This document shows positions 28,648-38,246 of a stretch of DNA of 64,000 bases, piece by piece. Position 1 is the stretch's first letter. The number at the start of each line of letters is the position of its first letter. Below the pieces are notes generated by a model, which was not told the DNA's origin, did not search any database, and saw only the letters and a program-made list of their open reading frames with translations. A program made the translations under genes and the position numbers. Origin of the DNA: Candidatus Paralachnospira caecorum. Its GTDB lineage: Bacteria > Bacillota > Clostridia > Lachnospirales > Lachnospiraceae. The DNA is taken from assembly GCA_904379015.1 (NCBI GenBank), contig CAJFHG010000005.1, positions 32,699 through 96,698 of the forward strand. Direction: 5' to 3'.

Positions 28648-29372
28648 TGGCAGAGGTTCTGGTCGTGATACCGGCCTATAATGAGGAACTGAATATCGAG
28701 CGGGTGGTGGATAATCTGATCCGGAATTATCCCCAGTTTGACTATGTGGTGGTCAATGACGGATCCAGAGACAAAACGGCGGAAATCTGCCGCAGGAAGG
28801 GGTATCATCTTCTGGATCTTCCGGTGAACCTGGGACTGGCCGGCGGTTTTCAGGCGGGACTGAAATACGCGTACCGCCATCATTATTCCTATGCCATCCA
28901 GTTTGACGGAGACGGCCAGCACCGTCCGGAATTTATCCAGGCCATGCGGGACAAAATGGAAGAAGGATATGATATCGTGATCGGCTCCCGCTTTGTGACG
29001 GAGAAAAAGCCCCGGACTCTGCGGATGCTGGGAAGCAATCTGATTTCCGCGGCGATCCGTCTGACGACAGGGGTGAGGATCAAGGATCCCACTTCCGGTA
29101 TGCGCATGTTCAGTCGTAAAATGGTGGAGGAATTTGCCCTGAGCTTAAACTACGGCCCTGAGCCGGATACGGTTTCCTATCTTCTCAAACAGGGAGCAAA
29201 GGTGGCGGAGGTGCAGGTCAGGATGGATGAGCGGATTGCCGGGGAGAGTTATCTGAATCCGGTCAATGCCATGAAATATATGAGCAAGATGCTGTTTTCC
29301 ATTCTGTTTATTCAGAATTTCAGAAAACGGGACAAACGGTACCGCAAGAAGGAGGGAGGAAAGCAGTCATGA
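28647..29372 (+). CDS. Glycosyltransferase family 2 (DPM1-like)
   Basis: MAEVLVVIPAYNEELNIERVVDNLIRNYPQFDYVVVNDGSRDKT, QFDGDGQHRPEFI; start overlaps the previous stop (TGATG). Confidence 0.9.
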   Translation: MAEVLVVIPAYNEELNIERVVDNLIRNYPQFDYVVVNDGSRDKTAEICRRKGYHLLDLPVNLGLAGGFQAGLKYAYRHHYSYAIQFDGDGQHRPEFIQAMRDKMEEGYDIVIGSRFVTEKKPRTLRMLGSNLISAAIRLTTGVRIKDPTSGMRMFSRKMVEEFALSLNYGPEPDTVSYLLKQGAKVAEVQVRMDERIAGESYLNPVNAMKYMSKMLFSILFIQNFRKRDKRYRKKEGGKQS

Positions 29373-29728
29373 CAATGGTGCTTCGGGTGGTTCTGATCGT
29401 GATGTCGGTCCTGGTTCTGGTGGTGATGTTCCGGAAGATACGTCAGGCGAAGGCTAGGATCGAGGATTCTATGTTCTGGGTGTTTTTTGCCCTGCTGCTG
29501 GTGCTGTTCAGTGTGTTTCCGGGGGCGGCCGACTGGCTGTCCGGTCTGGTGGGCACCATGTCCACCGCCAATTTTATCTTTCTCCTGATGATCTTCCTTC
29601 TGCTGGTGAAGAGCTTTTCCATGTCTCTGCGGATTTCCCAGCTGGAAACAAGACTGAAGGATCTGGTGCAGAGAATTGCTCTGGACAACAATGACCGAGA
29701 GGAAGAAAAGGAGGAGAAGGACTCATGA
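29369..29728 (+). CDS. DUF2304 domain-containing small membrane protein
   Basis: 119 aa, three hydrophobic segments plus coiled C-terminus (ISQLETRLKDLVQRIAL); ATGA overlaps on both sides. Confidence 0.8.
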   Translation: MTMVLRVVLIVMSVLVLVVMFRKIRQAKARIEDSMFWVFFALLLVLFSVFPGAADWLSGLVGTMSTANFIFLLMIFLLLVKSFSMSLRISQLETRLKDLVQRIALDNNDREEEKEEKDS

Positions 29729-30561
29729 ATCCGCTGGTGAGTGTATGTATTCCCGCTTACAACAGCGCGGTTTACATCGAAAAAACCATGGAGTCGGTGC
29801 TGGCTCAGAAGTATGAGCACCTGGAGCTGGTGGTGGTGGACGACTGCTCCAGGGATGAGACGGTGAAGATCGTGGAGCGGATCCGGGAGAGAGACAGCCG
29901 GGTGCGCCTGGTGCGGAATGAAACGAATCTGGGGATGACTGGAAACTGGAATAAATGTCTTGAAGAGGCCAGGGGCGAGTATATCAAGCTGATCTGTGCT
30001 GACGACATTCTGTATCCGGACAGCATCGAAAAGGAGCTGGCGGCGCTTCTGGAGCATCCGGAAGTGGCCATTGCCATGAGCGATACGGCGCTTATCGATG
30101 AAAATGGAGTGCGGACAGGATGCTTCCGGCGCTATCCCAGATCAGGCGTTCTGGACGGAAAAAAGGTGGCCAAACGGGCCCTGATCTTCAAAAGCTTTTT
30201 CGGAGCGCCCTGCAATACGCTCTTTCCCCGGAAAAGCTATGAGCGGGTGGGCGGCTTTGACCCGGAATTTCCTTATATCCTGGACTTCGATATGTGGCTC
30301 CGGATGGCCTGTCTCGGAAAGATCTATGTGATCCATGAGGAGCTGAACGGCTTCCGGGTCCGCAATGATTCCAACACGGGCAATCTGATCAATGACGACA
30401 GAAAGACCTACAATGAGGAGCACAGAAAGCTTCTGAAAAAACACAATGCTTTGGGGGAGGTGCATCTGAACCGGTTTGAGCTCTGGGTGAGTATGATGAT
30501 ACGGCACTGGAGGAATGAACTGATTCAGATTTATCTGAAGATCAACGCGAAGAAAAAGTGA
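29725..30561 (+). CDS. Glycosyltransferase family 2
   Basis: 278 aa; VSVCIPAYNSAVYIEKTMESVLAQKYEHLELVVVDDCSRDETVKIVE. Confidence 0.92.
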   Translation: MNPLVSVCIPAYNSAVYIEKTMESVLAQKYEHLELVVVDDCSRDETVKIVERIRERDSRVRLVRNETNLGMTGNWNKCLEEARGEYIKLICADDILYPDSIEKELAALLEHPEVAIAMSDTALIDENGVRTGCFRRYPRSGVLDGKKVAKRALIFKSFFGAPCNTLFPRKSYERVGGFDPEFPYILDFDMWLRMACLGKIYVIHEELNGFRVRNDSNTGNLINDDRKTYNEEHRKLLKKHNALGEVHLNRFELWVSMMIRHWRNELIQIYLKINAKKK

Positions 30562-32585
30562 GTTTGTTTATGGAAGAGAAAAAAAACTGGATCAAAAGCA
30601 GAAAAGAAAAGAAACCGGCGGGCGGCGGCAGCAAAAAGCGCGCCGGGAAGAAGGAGGGCCTGGCCTGGTGGCAGAAGCTGCTGGCGGGACTGGCTGTCAC
30701 TGTGGCGGCTGTGCTGCTGGTGGAATTATTTGCCAACCTGGACTGCCTGCGTCTGTCTCCGGAGGAGCGGGGGCAGCGGCAGATCAGCAGTGAAGATATC
30801 ACGGCGACCGGATATGAGGTCACAGATCAGGGATATGTCTATAATGGAGAGAGCGGCCTGCTCCGGATCGACCTGGGCGGCCGATATGTGGACAAGCTGA
30901 TCTATACTTATGATTATGACGGCCTGCTGGATATGCATGTGACGGTCCAGTACGTCAATGATTTTGACAAATCAGAGCAGAAGGTCTTTTACGACCGGAA
31001 CAGCGCCGTCCTCGGCAGATCAGTGATGAACATCGGCAAACGGGTGGAATGGATCGAGCTCTATACGGATACCAATCTTCTTCTGGAAACAGGGGTAGAA
31101 TATATGGACCTGGAATCCCTTCCGCTGACCATTACCGGATTCTCTGTGGAGAATGCGTTCCACTGGAATCCGGTGAGAATGCTGTTTGTGTTCGCGGCGG
31201 GCGCGGCGATCACAGCGGTCATCATCTGGCGGGACTTGTTTGGAAAGAAGCTGGAGTACGCGTTTCTGCTGGTCAGTCTGGCGGGGGGGATCGTATTCCT
31301 CGCCTGCATGCCGGCTTCCAAAGTGGGATGGGATGAGGAAATCCATTTTATGCGCGCCTATTATCTTTCCCTCTATCCCGGCGGAGAGGAAACATCGGCA
31401 GAATTCCCGGAGCTTTTTACGGCGGGGATCAAAACCTGGCCTCTGAACCTGCCCCAGTCTGCCGAGGAAAAGGAAGAGATGCAGGCATATTTTGACGAGA
31501 ACTGCTCGTCCGGGGGCGAGGGCGCGGTGGTGCAGAGCGACGGTGTGGGCATTTATACCACCGGATATGTGGTGCAGGCGCTGTTCCTGAAAGTGGGAAG
31601 ACTGCTTCACATGCCGTTTTCCATGCTGTATCAGTTCGGAAGGCTTGGCGGGCTTCTCCTTTACAGCCTGATGATGGCGCTGGCCATCCGGATCCTGCCG
31701 GCGGGCAAGCGGATTCTCATGGCGGCCGGACTGATGCCGACGCCCATCTTTATTGCCTGCTGTTATTCCTATGATTCTGTGGTGACAGCGTTTATCTCAG
31801 TGGGGCTGGCGCTGATCCTGCGGCAGGTGATGGAAAAGGAGCGGAAGTTCTCCTGGAAGGAATATCTGGCGGCCCTTGCCTGCCTGATCTGGGGAATCCT
31901 GCCGAAGGCAGTCTACGCGCCGCTGGTGCTGACGGCATTCCTGATCCCGGCCTCCAAATTTGAAGAGAACCGGAAGGGCAAATGGATGATGCGGGCCGGA
32001 GCGGCAGTGGTTTTCCTGGCGCTCATGTCCACCTTTGTGCTTCCGAGCCTTCTTTCGCCGGGCAGCTTCGGAGATACGAGGGGCGGCGATGTGAATGTGA
32101 TGGAACAGATGATGAACGTTCTGACCCAGCCCTTTGCCTATATCAAAGTGCTGGCCTCCAGCATATGGAAAACCCTGCCCTCCTTCCTGTTTGGAGAAGA
32201 TGCCTTCCGCATGCTGGGCCACTGGGGGCTTGCCGGTTTCGGTACTGTGACTATGATGTATTTTGCCGCGGTGGTCCTGACGGACGGATCCGGCATTGTA
32301 AGACCGGTGCTCGGAAAATGGCAGAAAGTGATCCTGGCAGTCTTTACGGCGGGAACCATTGTACTGGTCTGGACTGCGTTCTATCTGACTTATACAGAGC
32401 CGGGCAGCAGCTGCATCCAGGGCGTTCAGGGACGGTATTTCCTGCCGGTCCTGCTGCCGCTCTGCCTGCTGGCAGGGAACAGAAGGATCGGACTGAGGAT
32501 CACCGACAGGGCTCAGAATCTGTGCATCATCGGCATGTCCGGATTCCTGCTGTTCGCCATGGTGTGGTCAAAAATTCTGGTATAG
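30558..32585 (+). CDS. DUF2142-like polytopic membrane protein with an extra N-terminal extracytoplasmic module (GTG start, or ATG at 30570)
   Basis: 675 aa; one N-terminal TM, about 170-residue soluble segment, then multi-TM with VGWDEEIHFMRAYYLSLY and GVQGRYFLPVLLPLCLLAGN. Confidence 0.75.
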   Translation: MSLFMEEKKNWIKSRKEKKPAGGGSKKRAGKKEGLAWWQKLLAGLAVTVAAVLLVELFANLDCLRLSPEERGQRQISSEDITATGYEVTDQGYVYNGESGLLRIDLGGRYVDKLIYTYDYDGLLDMHVTVQYVNDFDKSEQKVFYDRNSAVLGRSVMNIGKRVEWIELYTDTNLLLETGVEYMDLESLPLTITGFSVENAFHWNPVRMLFVFAAGAAITAVIIWRDLFGKKLEYAFLLVSLAGGIVFLACMPASKVGWDEEIHFMRAYYLSLYPGGEETSAEFPELFTAGIKTWPLNLPQSAEEKEEMQAYFDENCSSGGEGAVVQSDGVGIYTTGYVVQALFLKVGRLLHMPFSMLYQFGRLGGLLLYSLMMALAIRILPAGKRILMAAGLMPTPIFIACCYSYDSVVTAFISVGLALILRQVMEKERKFSWKEYLAALACLIWGILPKAVYAPLVLTAFLIPASKFEENRKGKWMMRAGAAVVFLALMSTFVLPSLLSPGSFGDTRGGDVNVMEQMMNVLTQPFAYIKVLASSIWKTLPSFLFGEDAFRMLGHWGLAGFGTVTMMYFAAVVLTDGSGIVRPVLGKWQKVILAVFTAGTIVLVWTAFYLTYTEPGSSCIQGVQGRYFLPVLLPLCLLAGNRRIGLRITDRAQNLCIIGMSGFLLFAMVWSKILV

Positions 32586-32650
32586 AATTTCTGATATGGA
32601 AGATTCTGATAACAGAAGGATAAGAATTCCGGAAAAGAAAGGAAATAGCT

Positions 32651-35137
32651 GTGATTAAGGAAAAACATGCATTGGACCAGGTACTCTGCGGGATCAGAGA
32701 CCACCGCGTTATGATGAGCTTCAGAGGCTGGTGTGTGATGGACGGGACAGATGAGTATGAGCTGTCTGTCTTTGTGGATGAGAAGCGGATCCCGCTGAAA
32801 TATGAGGCCAGGTCTCTGAGAAAGGACGTGGGGGAGGCATTTGCCTCCGAGGGTGCCATTGAGGAGACAAGAGGGATCGGTTTTATGGCATTCGCGGAAC
32901 TGCCTGAGGACGGGCTGACGGGGACGCTCTCGCTGACGGCCGAGCAGAATGGGAGAAAGCTGGTTCTTGGCAGCTACAGTCCGGAAGAGGTCCGGAAGCT
33001 GGCTGAGACAAATGGGATGGCGTACGCCATTGACAGAATGGATATGGATGAAAACCGGATGATCATTTCCGGATGGGTCATTTCCCTGACAGGAAGCGAA
33101 CTTTCGTACACGCTGTTCGGCAGTGACGGAACGGCGATTCCCATGAAGCTGAAAAAGACGGCACGTCCGGATATCAACCGTTCTTTTCTGGGAGAGCCTT
33201 ACCGGTGCATGGCCGGATTCAGCATTGAATTTGAGGGGAAAAAGAATGGTCTGTATACCCTGGAAGCGGGAGACGGAGAGCATCAGATCCGGATTCCCGT
33301 ATCGGGAAAGGAAATCGCAAAAGCGGCCCAGAAGAAGCAGAGAAAGTATCAGAGCGCGGGAGAGATCATCCGGAGCACCGGATGGAAAGATGTGGGGTCT
33401 GATTTAAAGACCCTGTTCCGGAAGGGGCCTTCCGCTCTGAAGGAGGTCTGGGCAGAGCGGTACACCAATGAATTCCATCAGTATGAACGGTGGTTCCGCG
33501 CTCAGGCGCCGGGGGAGGAGACGCTCCGGGCCCAGCGGGAAGAACGATTTCCGCGTATGCCCAAAATCAGCATCATTGTACCGGCCTACCATACGCCGGA
33601 ACTGTTCCTGAAGCAGATGGTGGACTCTGTGCGCAGTCAGTCCTATGAGAACTGGGAGCTGTGCATCGCCGACGGAGGAGCGGATGATCCGGCGGTCGGC
33701 CGGTTCCTGGAACCGCTTCTGAAGGAGGATCCCAGGATCCGTTACCGGAAGCTGGAAGAAAACAAAGGCATTTCCGGCAACACCAATGAGGCGGCGGCCA
33801 TGGCGGAGGGCGATTTCCTGGCGCTTCTGGATCACGATGATGTGCTGACGCCCGACGCCCTGTATGAGGTGGTCCGGGCCGCCAATCAGAATCCGGACGC
33901 GGACGTGTTCTATACGGATGAGGACAAGACCTCCAGGGATCTGAGCACCTTTTATGATCCCCATTTCAAGTCGGATTTCAACCGGGATCTGCTGCGGTCC
34001 AACAATTATATCTGTCATTTCTTTGTCGCTTCCATGGAAGTGGTAAAGAAGGCGGGCTTTTTCGATCCGGAGTATGACGGATCCCAGGATTACGATTTTA
34101 TCCTCCGGTGCACGGAGGCGGCAAAGCAGGTGGTGCACATCCCGAAGATCCTCTATCACTGGCGGGTGCACAACGCTTCCACCGCGGCTGATTCGGAGAA
34201 TAAGATGTACTGCTTTGAGGCCGGGAGAAAGGCGGTGGCCGCGCATCTCGGCCGGTGCGGACTGGAGGCGGAGGTGGCGATGTTCCCGGAGCATCTGGGA
34301 TATTACCAGGTTCATTACAGACTGACCGGGCAGCCCTTTGTTTCGATCATCATTCCCAATAAGGATGAGAAGGAGAGCCTGGAGACCTGCATCCGTTCGA
34401 TCCGTGACAAGACAGAGTATGAAAATTATGAAATCATCATTGTGGAGAACAACAGCACCACAGAGGAGATTTTTGAATATTACAGGGAGCTTTCCCGGGA
34501 CGAGAAGATCCGGGTGCTGTACTGGAAGGAAGGCTTCAATTATTCCGCTCTCAATAATTTCGGTGTGCGGGAGAGCAGAGGGGACTATCTTCTGTTCCTC
34601 AACAACGACACAGAGGTGCTTTCCGGCGACTGGCTGACGGTGATGACGGCCGACTGCCAGAGGGAAAATATCGGAATGGTGGGCGTGAAGCTGTGCTATC
34701 CCGACATGACCCTCCAGCACTGCGGCGTCATGCTGGGGCTGGGCGGAGTGGCAGGCCATATTTTTACCAGCTATCCGGGCGAATATATGGGCTGTTTCGG
34801 AAGAGCGCAGCTGCAGCAGGATGTGAGCGCGGTGACCGCGGCCTGCATGATGGTGCGCCGCAGCGTCTATGAAGAAGTCGGGGGATTCGAGGAAGCCCTG
34901 GCGGTGGCCTTCAACGACGTGGACTTTTGTCTGAAGGTGCGGGAAAAAGGATATGACATTCTGTATGAGCCGCTGGTCTGCCTGAAGCACTATGAGTCCA
35001 AAAGCCGCGGAAGGGAAGATACAGCTGAAAAGCAGCTCCGGTTCCAGAGCGAAGTGGATTATATGCAGGAAAAATGGAAAACCGTTCTGGAGAAGGGTGA
35101 TCCGTACTACAGCAGAAATATGCTGATGGAGGGCTGA
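32651..35137 (+). CDS. Glycosyltransferase with two N-terminal beta-rich modules and two GT2 domains (GTG start)
   Basis: 828 aa; GT2 motifs at ISIIVPAYHTPELFLKQMVDSVRSQSYENWELCIADGG and VSIIIPNKDEKESLETCIRSIRDKTEYENYEIIIVENNST. Confidence 0.9.
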   Translation: MIKEKHALDQVLCGIRDHRVMMSFRGWCVMDGTDEYELSVFVDEKRIPLKYEARSLRKDVGEAFASEGAIEETRGIGFMAFAELPEDGLTGTLSLTAEQNGRKLVLGSYSPEEVRKLAETNGMAYAIDRMDMDENRMIISGWVISLTGSELSYTLFGSDGTAIPMKLKKTARPDINRSFLGEPYRCMAGFSIEFEGKKNGLYTLEAGDGEHQIRIPVSGKEIAKAAQKKQRKYQSAGEIIRSTGWKDVGSDLKTLFRKGPSALKEVWAERYTNEFHQYERWFRAQAPGEETLRAQREERFPRMPKISIIVPAYHTPELFLKQMVDSVRSQSYENWELCIADGGADDPAVGRFLEPLLKEDPRIRYRKLEENKGISGNTNEAAAMAEGDFLALLDHDDVLTPDALYEVVRAANQNPDADVFYTDEDKTSRDLSTFYDPHFKSDFNRDLLRSNNYICHFFVASMEVVKKAGFFDPEYDGSQDYDFILRCTEAAKQVVHIPKILYHWRVHNASTAADSENKMYCFEAGRKAVAAHLGRCGLEAEVAMFPEHLGYYQVHYRLTGQPFVSIIIPNKDEKESLETCIRSIRDKTEYENYEIIIVENNSTTEEIFEYYRELSRDEKIRVLYWKEGFNYSALNNFGVRESRGDYLLFLNNDTEVLSGDWLTVMTADCQRENIGMVGVKLCYPDMTLQHCGVMLGLGGVAGHIFTSYPGEYMGCFGRAQLQQDVSAVTAACMMVRRSVYEEVGGFEEALAVAFNDVDFCLKVREKGYDILYEPLVCLKHYESKSRGREDTAEKQLRFQSEVDYMQEKWKTVLEKGDPYYSRNMLMEG

Positions 35138-35139
35138 AT

Positions 35140-36117
35140 ATGGACAGACTGTATATCATCATTCCCTGTTACAATGAAGAAAAAGTACTTCCGATCACCA
35201 GCGGAATGTTCCTGGATAAGCTGAACCAGCTGGTGCGGGAGGGGAAAATCAGTGATGAGAGCCGGATCCTTTTTGTCAATGACGGCTCCAGGGACAGAAC
35301 CTGGGACATCATCTGCGAACTGGCCGGACAGGATCCGCATTTTATCGGGATCAGCCAGAGCCGCAACAGGGGCCACCAGAACGCGGTCCTGGCAGGACTG
35401 ATGGAGGCTAAGGACCGCTGCGAGATTACCATTTCGATTGACTGTGACGGACAGGATGACATCAATGCCATGGATGCCATGATAGACGAATACCACAACG
35501 GCTGTGAGATTGTCTATGGCGTCCGCAAGAAAAGAACGACAGATACCTGGTTCAAGCGGTCGACTGCGGAGGGATTTTATAAGCTTCTCAACTGGATGGG
35601 AGCCGAGGTAGTGTATAACCATGCGGACTACAGGCTTGTTTCTTCCAGAGTGCTGCAGGAATTCGCGAACTTTAAGGAGGTTAATATTTTTCTCCGTGGA
35701 ATGATCCCGCTGGTGGGATTTAAGAGCACCAGCGTCTATTATGACAGGGCGGAACGGATCGCGGGCGAAAGTCATTATCCCCTGAAAAAAATGCTGGCCC
35801 TTGCCTTTGACGGAATCACAAGCCTGTCAGTCAAGCCCATACGGATGATCACCGCTTTTGGGATGCTTGTGGCGCTCCTGAGCTTTGTCGGAATTGTGTG
35901 GGCTGTGATCGGAAGCCTGATGGGAAATACGGTTTCCGGATGGGGCAGTACCGTTTGCATTGTCTGTTTTATGGGCGGAGTCCAGATGCTGTGTCTGGGG
36001 ATCATAGGAGAATATGTGGGAAAAATATATCTGGAAACAAAAGCAAGGCCCAGATATATCATCAGTGAAAGAACCTGGGAAGAAGAAAAAAAGTCAGACA
36101 GAAATTGTAAACAATAA
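35140..36117 (+). CDS. GtrB-like glycosyltransferase family 2 with C-terminal TM segments (polyprenyl-phosphate sugar synthase type)
   Basis: LYIIIPCYNEEKVLPITSGMF, SIDCDGQDDINAMDAMIDEY, C-terminal two-TM tail ending IIGEYVGKIYLETKARPRYII. Confidence 0.9.
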   Translation: MDRLYIIIPCYNEEKVLPITSGMFLDKLNQLVREGKISDESRILFVNDGSRDRTWDIICELAGQDPHFIGISQSRNRGHQNAVLAGLMEAKDRCEITISIDCDGQDDINAMDAMIDEYHNGCEIVYGVRKKRTTDTWFKRSTAEGFYKLLNWMGAEVVYNHADYRLVSSRVLQEFANFKEVNIFLRGMIPLVGFKSTSVYYDRAERIAGESHYPLKKMLALAFDGITSLSVKPIRMITAFGMLVALLSFVGIVWAVIGSLMGNTVSGWGSTVCIVCFMGGVQMLCLGIIGEYVGKIYLETKARPRYIISERTWEEEKKSDRNCKQ

Positions 36118-36138
36118 GTAAGCAGATGGGAAACCCGG

Positions 36139-36167
36139 TTGATAAACCGTTCAATAAATGCTATAAT
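36139..36167 (+). promoter_or_regulatory. Strong putative sigma-A promoter upstream of rmlC
   Basis: TTGATA (36139-36144), 17 bp spacer, TATAAT (36162-36167). Confidence 0.65.
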
Positions 36168-36193
36168 CTTGAAGTCTTAAAGGAGGAAATCAA

Positions 36194-36748
36194 ATGGGAA
36201 AAATAAAAGTTACAACTTGTGATATTGAAGGTCTGTATGTGATCGAGCCGACGGTCTTTCCGGATTCCAGAGGCTATTTTATGGAAACCTATAATTACAA
36301 TGATTTTAAGGAAGCCGGTCTTGACATGGTATTCGTGCAGGACAACCAGTCGATGTCTGTCCGGGGCGTTCTGAGAGGCCTGCATTTCCAGAAGCAGTTT
36401 CCTCAGGGCAAGCTTGTGCGGGTCGTGAGAGGAAAAGTGTTCGATGTGGCTGTGGATCTGCGCGCGGATTCAGCCACATATGGAAAGTGGTTCGGAGTGG
36501 AGCTGTCCGCGGAAAATAAAAAGCAGTTTTATATTTCTCCGGGCTTTGCCCACGGATTTCTGGTGCTCAGTGATGAGGCCGAGTTTGTATATAAATGTAC
36601 AGACTTCTATCATCCGGGCGATGAAGGCGGCGTGGCGTGGAATGATCCGGATATCGGGGTGGAGTGGCCACTGGAGGACGGCGTGTCCCTGATCATTTCT
36701 GACAAAGATCAGAAGTGGAAGGGTCTGAAGGAAACATTTAAGTTTTAA
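36194..36748 (+). CDS. rfbC: dTDP-4-dehydrorhamnose 3,5-epimerase
   Basis: 184 aa; PTVFPDSRGYFMETYN, QDNQSMSVRGVLRGLHFQ, GKLVRVVRGKVFDVAVDLR, ISPGFAHGFLVLSD. Confidence 0.95.
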   Translation: MGKIKVTTCDIEGLYVIEPTVFPDSRGYFMETYNYNDFKEAGLDMVFVQDNQSMSVRGVLRGLHFQKQFPQGKLVRVVRGKVFDVAVDLRADSATYGKWFGVELSAENKKQFYISPGFAHGFLVLSDEAEFVYKCTDFYHPGDEGGVAWNDPDIGVEWPLEDGVSLIISDKDQKWKGLKETFKF

Positions 36749-36777
36749 AGGACGGCGATTCAGGAGAGAAAGGTTCA

Positions 36778-38232
36778 TTGTCGATGAGTCAGAGAAAAAT
36801 CAGTTCAAAAAAGATATGCGCGGTGATCCTGGCAGTATACGCGGTATGCGCGGTACTGTTTCTGGTGATCGCGAGAGATCAGATCATCTATACCTCCGAT
36901 GAAACGTATCAGCTGGCTAACTCCGCGCAGAGAGACCTGGGAGAACTCACGGACGGGATGGAGATCCTCCAGACCTTCCGGAGCAAGCACAGATATCTGA
37001 AAAATGTGGAGGGATATTTTCTTACTTACGGGCGTGAGAACAGTGGAACAGTCCGCCTGGAAGTACTGGATATGGAAGACGGAAGCGTTCTGTCCGAAAG
37101 CTCGGCGGATCTGTCGCAGCTGGGGAACGGGGAATGGCAGACCTTCGCGCTGGATTCCCCCATTGATACCTGGGAGCTGAAGGACGGGATCGTGGGCCTC
37201 AGATTTATGTTTGAGGGATGCGAGGCAGGCAGCACGGTGACGATGACCGTGCAGGATATCCAGACTGACGGAGGAAGTCTGACGGTAAACGGCGAGGCAG
37301 TGGAGGGCAGCTCTCTGTGCGTCGGGGCCGTGCAGTACAATGATTCCGGCCATGCCGTCTGGTATCCCATCGCGCTGGGGATCGGACTTGCGGTCCTGCT
37401 TGTTTTCTGCGTCTGGAATATCCTGGCGGAGAAAAAGGGAAAGATGACCATCGGGCTCAGGTTCCTGTATATGCTGGAGCGCTACGACTTTCTGCTCCGG
37501 CAGCTGGTCTCCAGAGATTTTAAAACCAAGTACAAACGCTCCTTTTTCGGCGTGCTCTGGAGCCTTCTGAACCCGCTGCTGACCATGGGTGTGCAGTATG
37601 TGGTATATTCCAGGATCTTCCGGTTTGATATTCCGGCCTATCCGGTCTACCTGCTGACTGGCGTTGTGTTTTTTAACTTTTTCACGGATTCTACGACTCA
37701 GGCGATGAATGCCATCACGGGCAACGCGTCTCTGATCACCAAGGTATATGTGCCGAAATACATTTATCCTGTTTCAAAGGTGCTGTCCAGTTCGATCAAC
37801 CTGTTTCTGTCGCTGATTCCGCTGTTTCTGGTGGCATGGCTTACCGGATGCGGGATATCATGGGCTTACCTCATGATTCCCTTCGGACTTGTATGCTTCC
37901 TGCTGTTTGTGACAGGCGTTTCCTTTTTCCTGTCCGCGGCGATGGTGTTTTTCCGGGATATTCAGTTTTTGTGGGGCGTGTTTACCATGCTCTGGATGTA
38001 TGCGACTCCGATCATTTATCCTCTTTCTCTGCTGGAAGGAACCTTCCTTCTGCCGTTCCAGAGGGTAAATCCCATGTATTATTTTATGACCTTTTTCAGG
38101 ACGATCATCATGGACGGAGTGTCTCCCGAGCCGACCCAGTATCTGATGTGTCTGCTGTCTGCCCTGATTGTGCTTCTTCTGGGCGGCCTGTTTTTCCGCA
38201 AGACACAGGATCAGTTTATTCTGCATATCTAA
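36778..38232 (+). CDS. ABC-2 type polysaccharide exporter permease (Wzm/RgpC-like) with extra N-terminal TM plus extracytoplasmic domain (alternative ATG at 36784)
   Basis: 484 aa; canonical permease part starts near LLRQLVSRDFKTKYKRSFFGVLWSLLNPLLTMGVQYVVYS; about 210 extra residues precede it. Confidence 0.88.
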   Translation: MSMSQRKISSKKICAVILAVYAVCAVLFLVIARDQIIYTSDETYQLANSAQRDLGELTDGMEILQTFRSKHRYLKNVEGYFLTYGRENSGTVRLEVLDMEDGSVLSESSADLSQLGNGEWQTFALDSPIDTWELKDGIVGLRFMFEGCEAGSTVTMTVQDIQTDGGSLTVNGEAVEGSSLCVGAVQYNDSGHAVWYPIALGIGLAVLLVFCVWNILAEKKGKMTIGLRFLYMLERYDFLLRQLVSRDFKTKYKRSFFGVLWSLLNPLLTMGVQYVVYSRIFRFDIPAYPVYLLTGVVFFNFFTDSTTQAMNAITGNASLITKVYVPKYIYPVSKVLSSSINLFLSLIPLFLVAWLTGCGISWAYLMIPFGLVCFLLFVTGVSFFLSAAMVFFRDIQFLWGVFTMLWMYATPIIYPLSLLEGTFLLPFQRVNPMYYFMTFFRTIIMDGVSPEPTQYLMCLLSALIVLLLGGLFFRKTQDQFILHI

Positions 38233-38246
38233 AGAGGTAAGCGAAA

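Noticed and set aside
33404-34990. 528-aa minus-strand ORF opposite the tandem GT2
   Set aside because: Antisense frame of clear GT2 motifs; no domain pattern.
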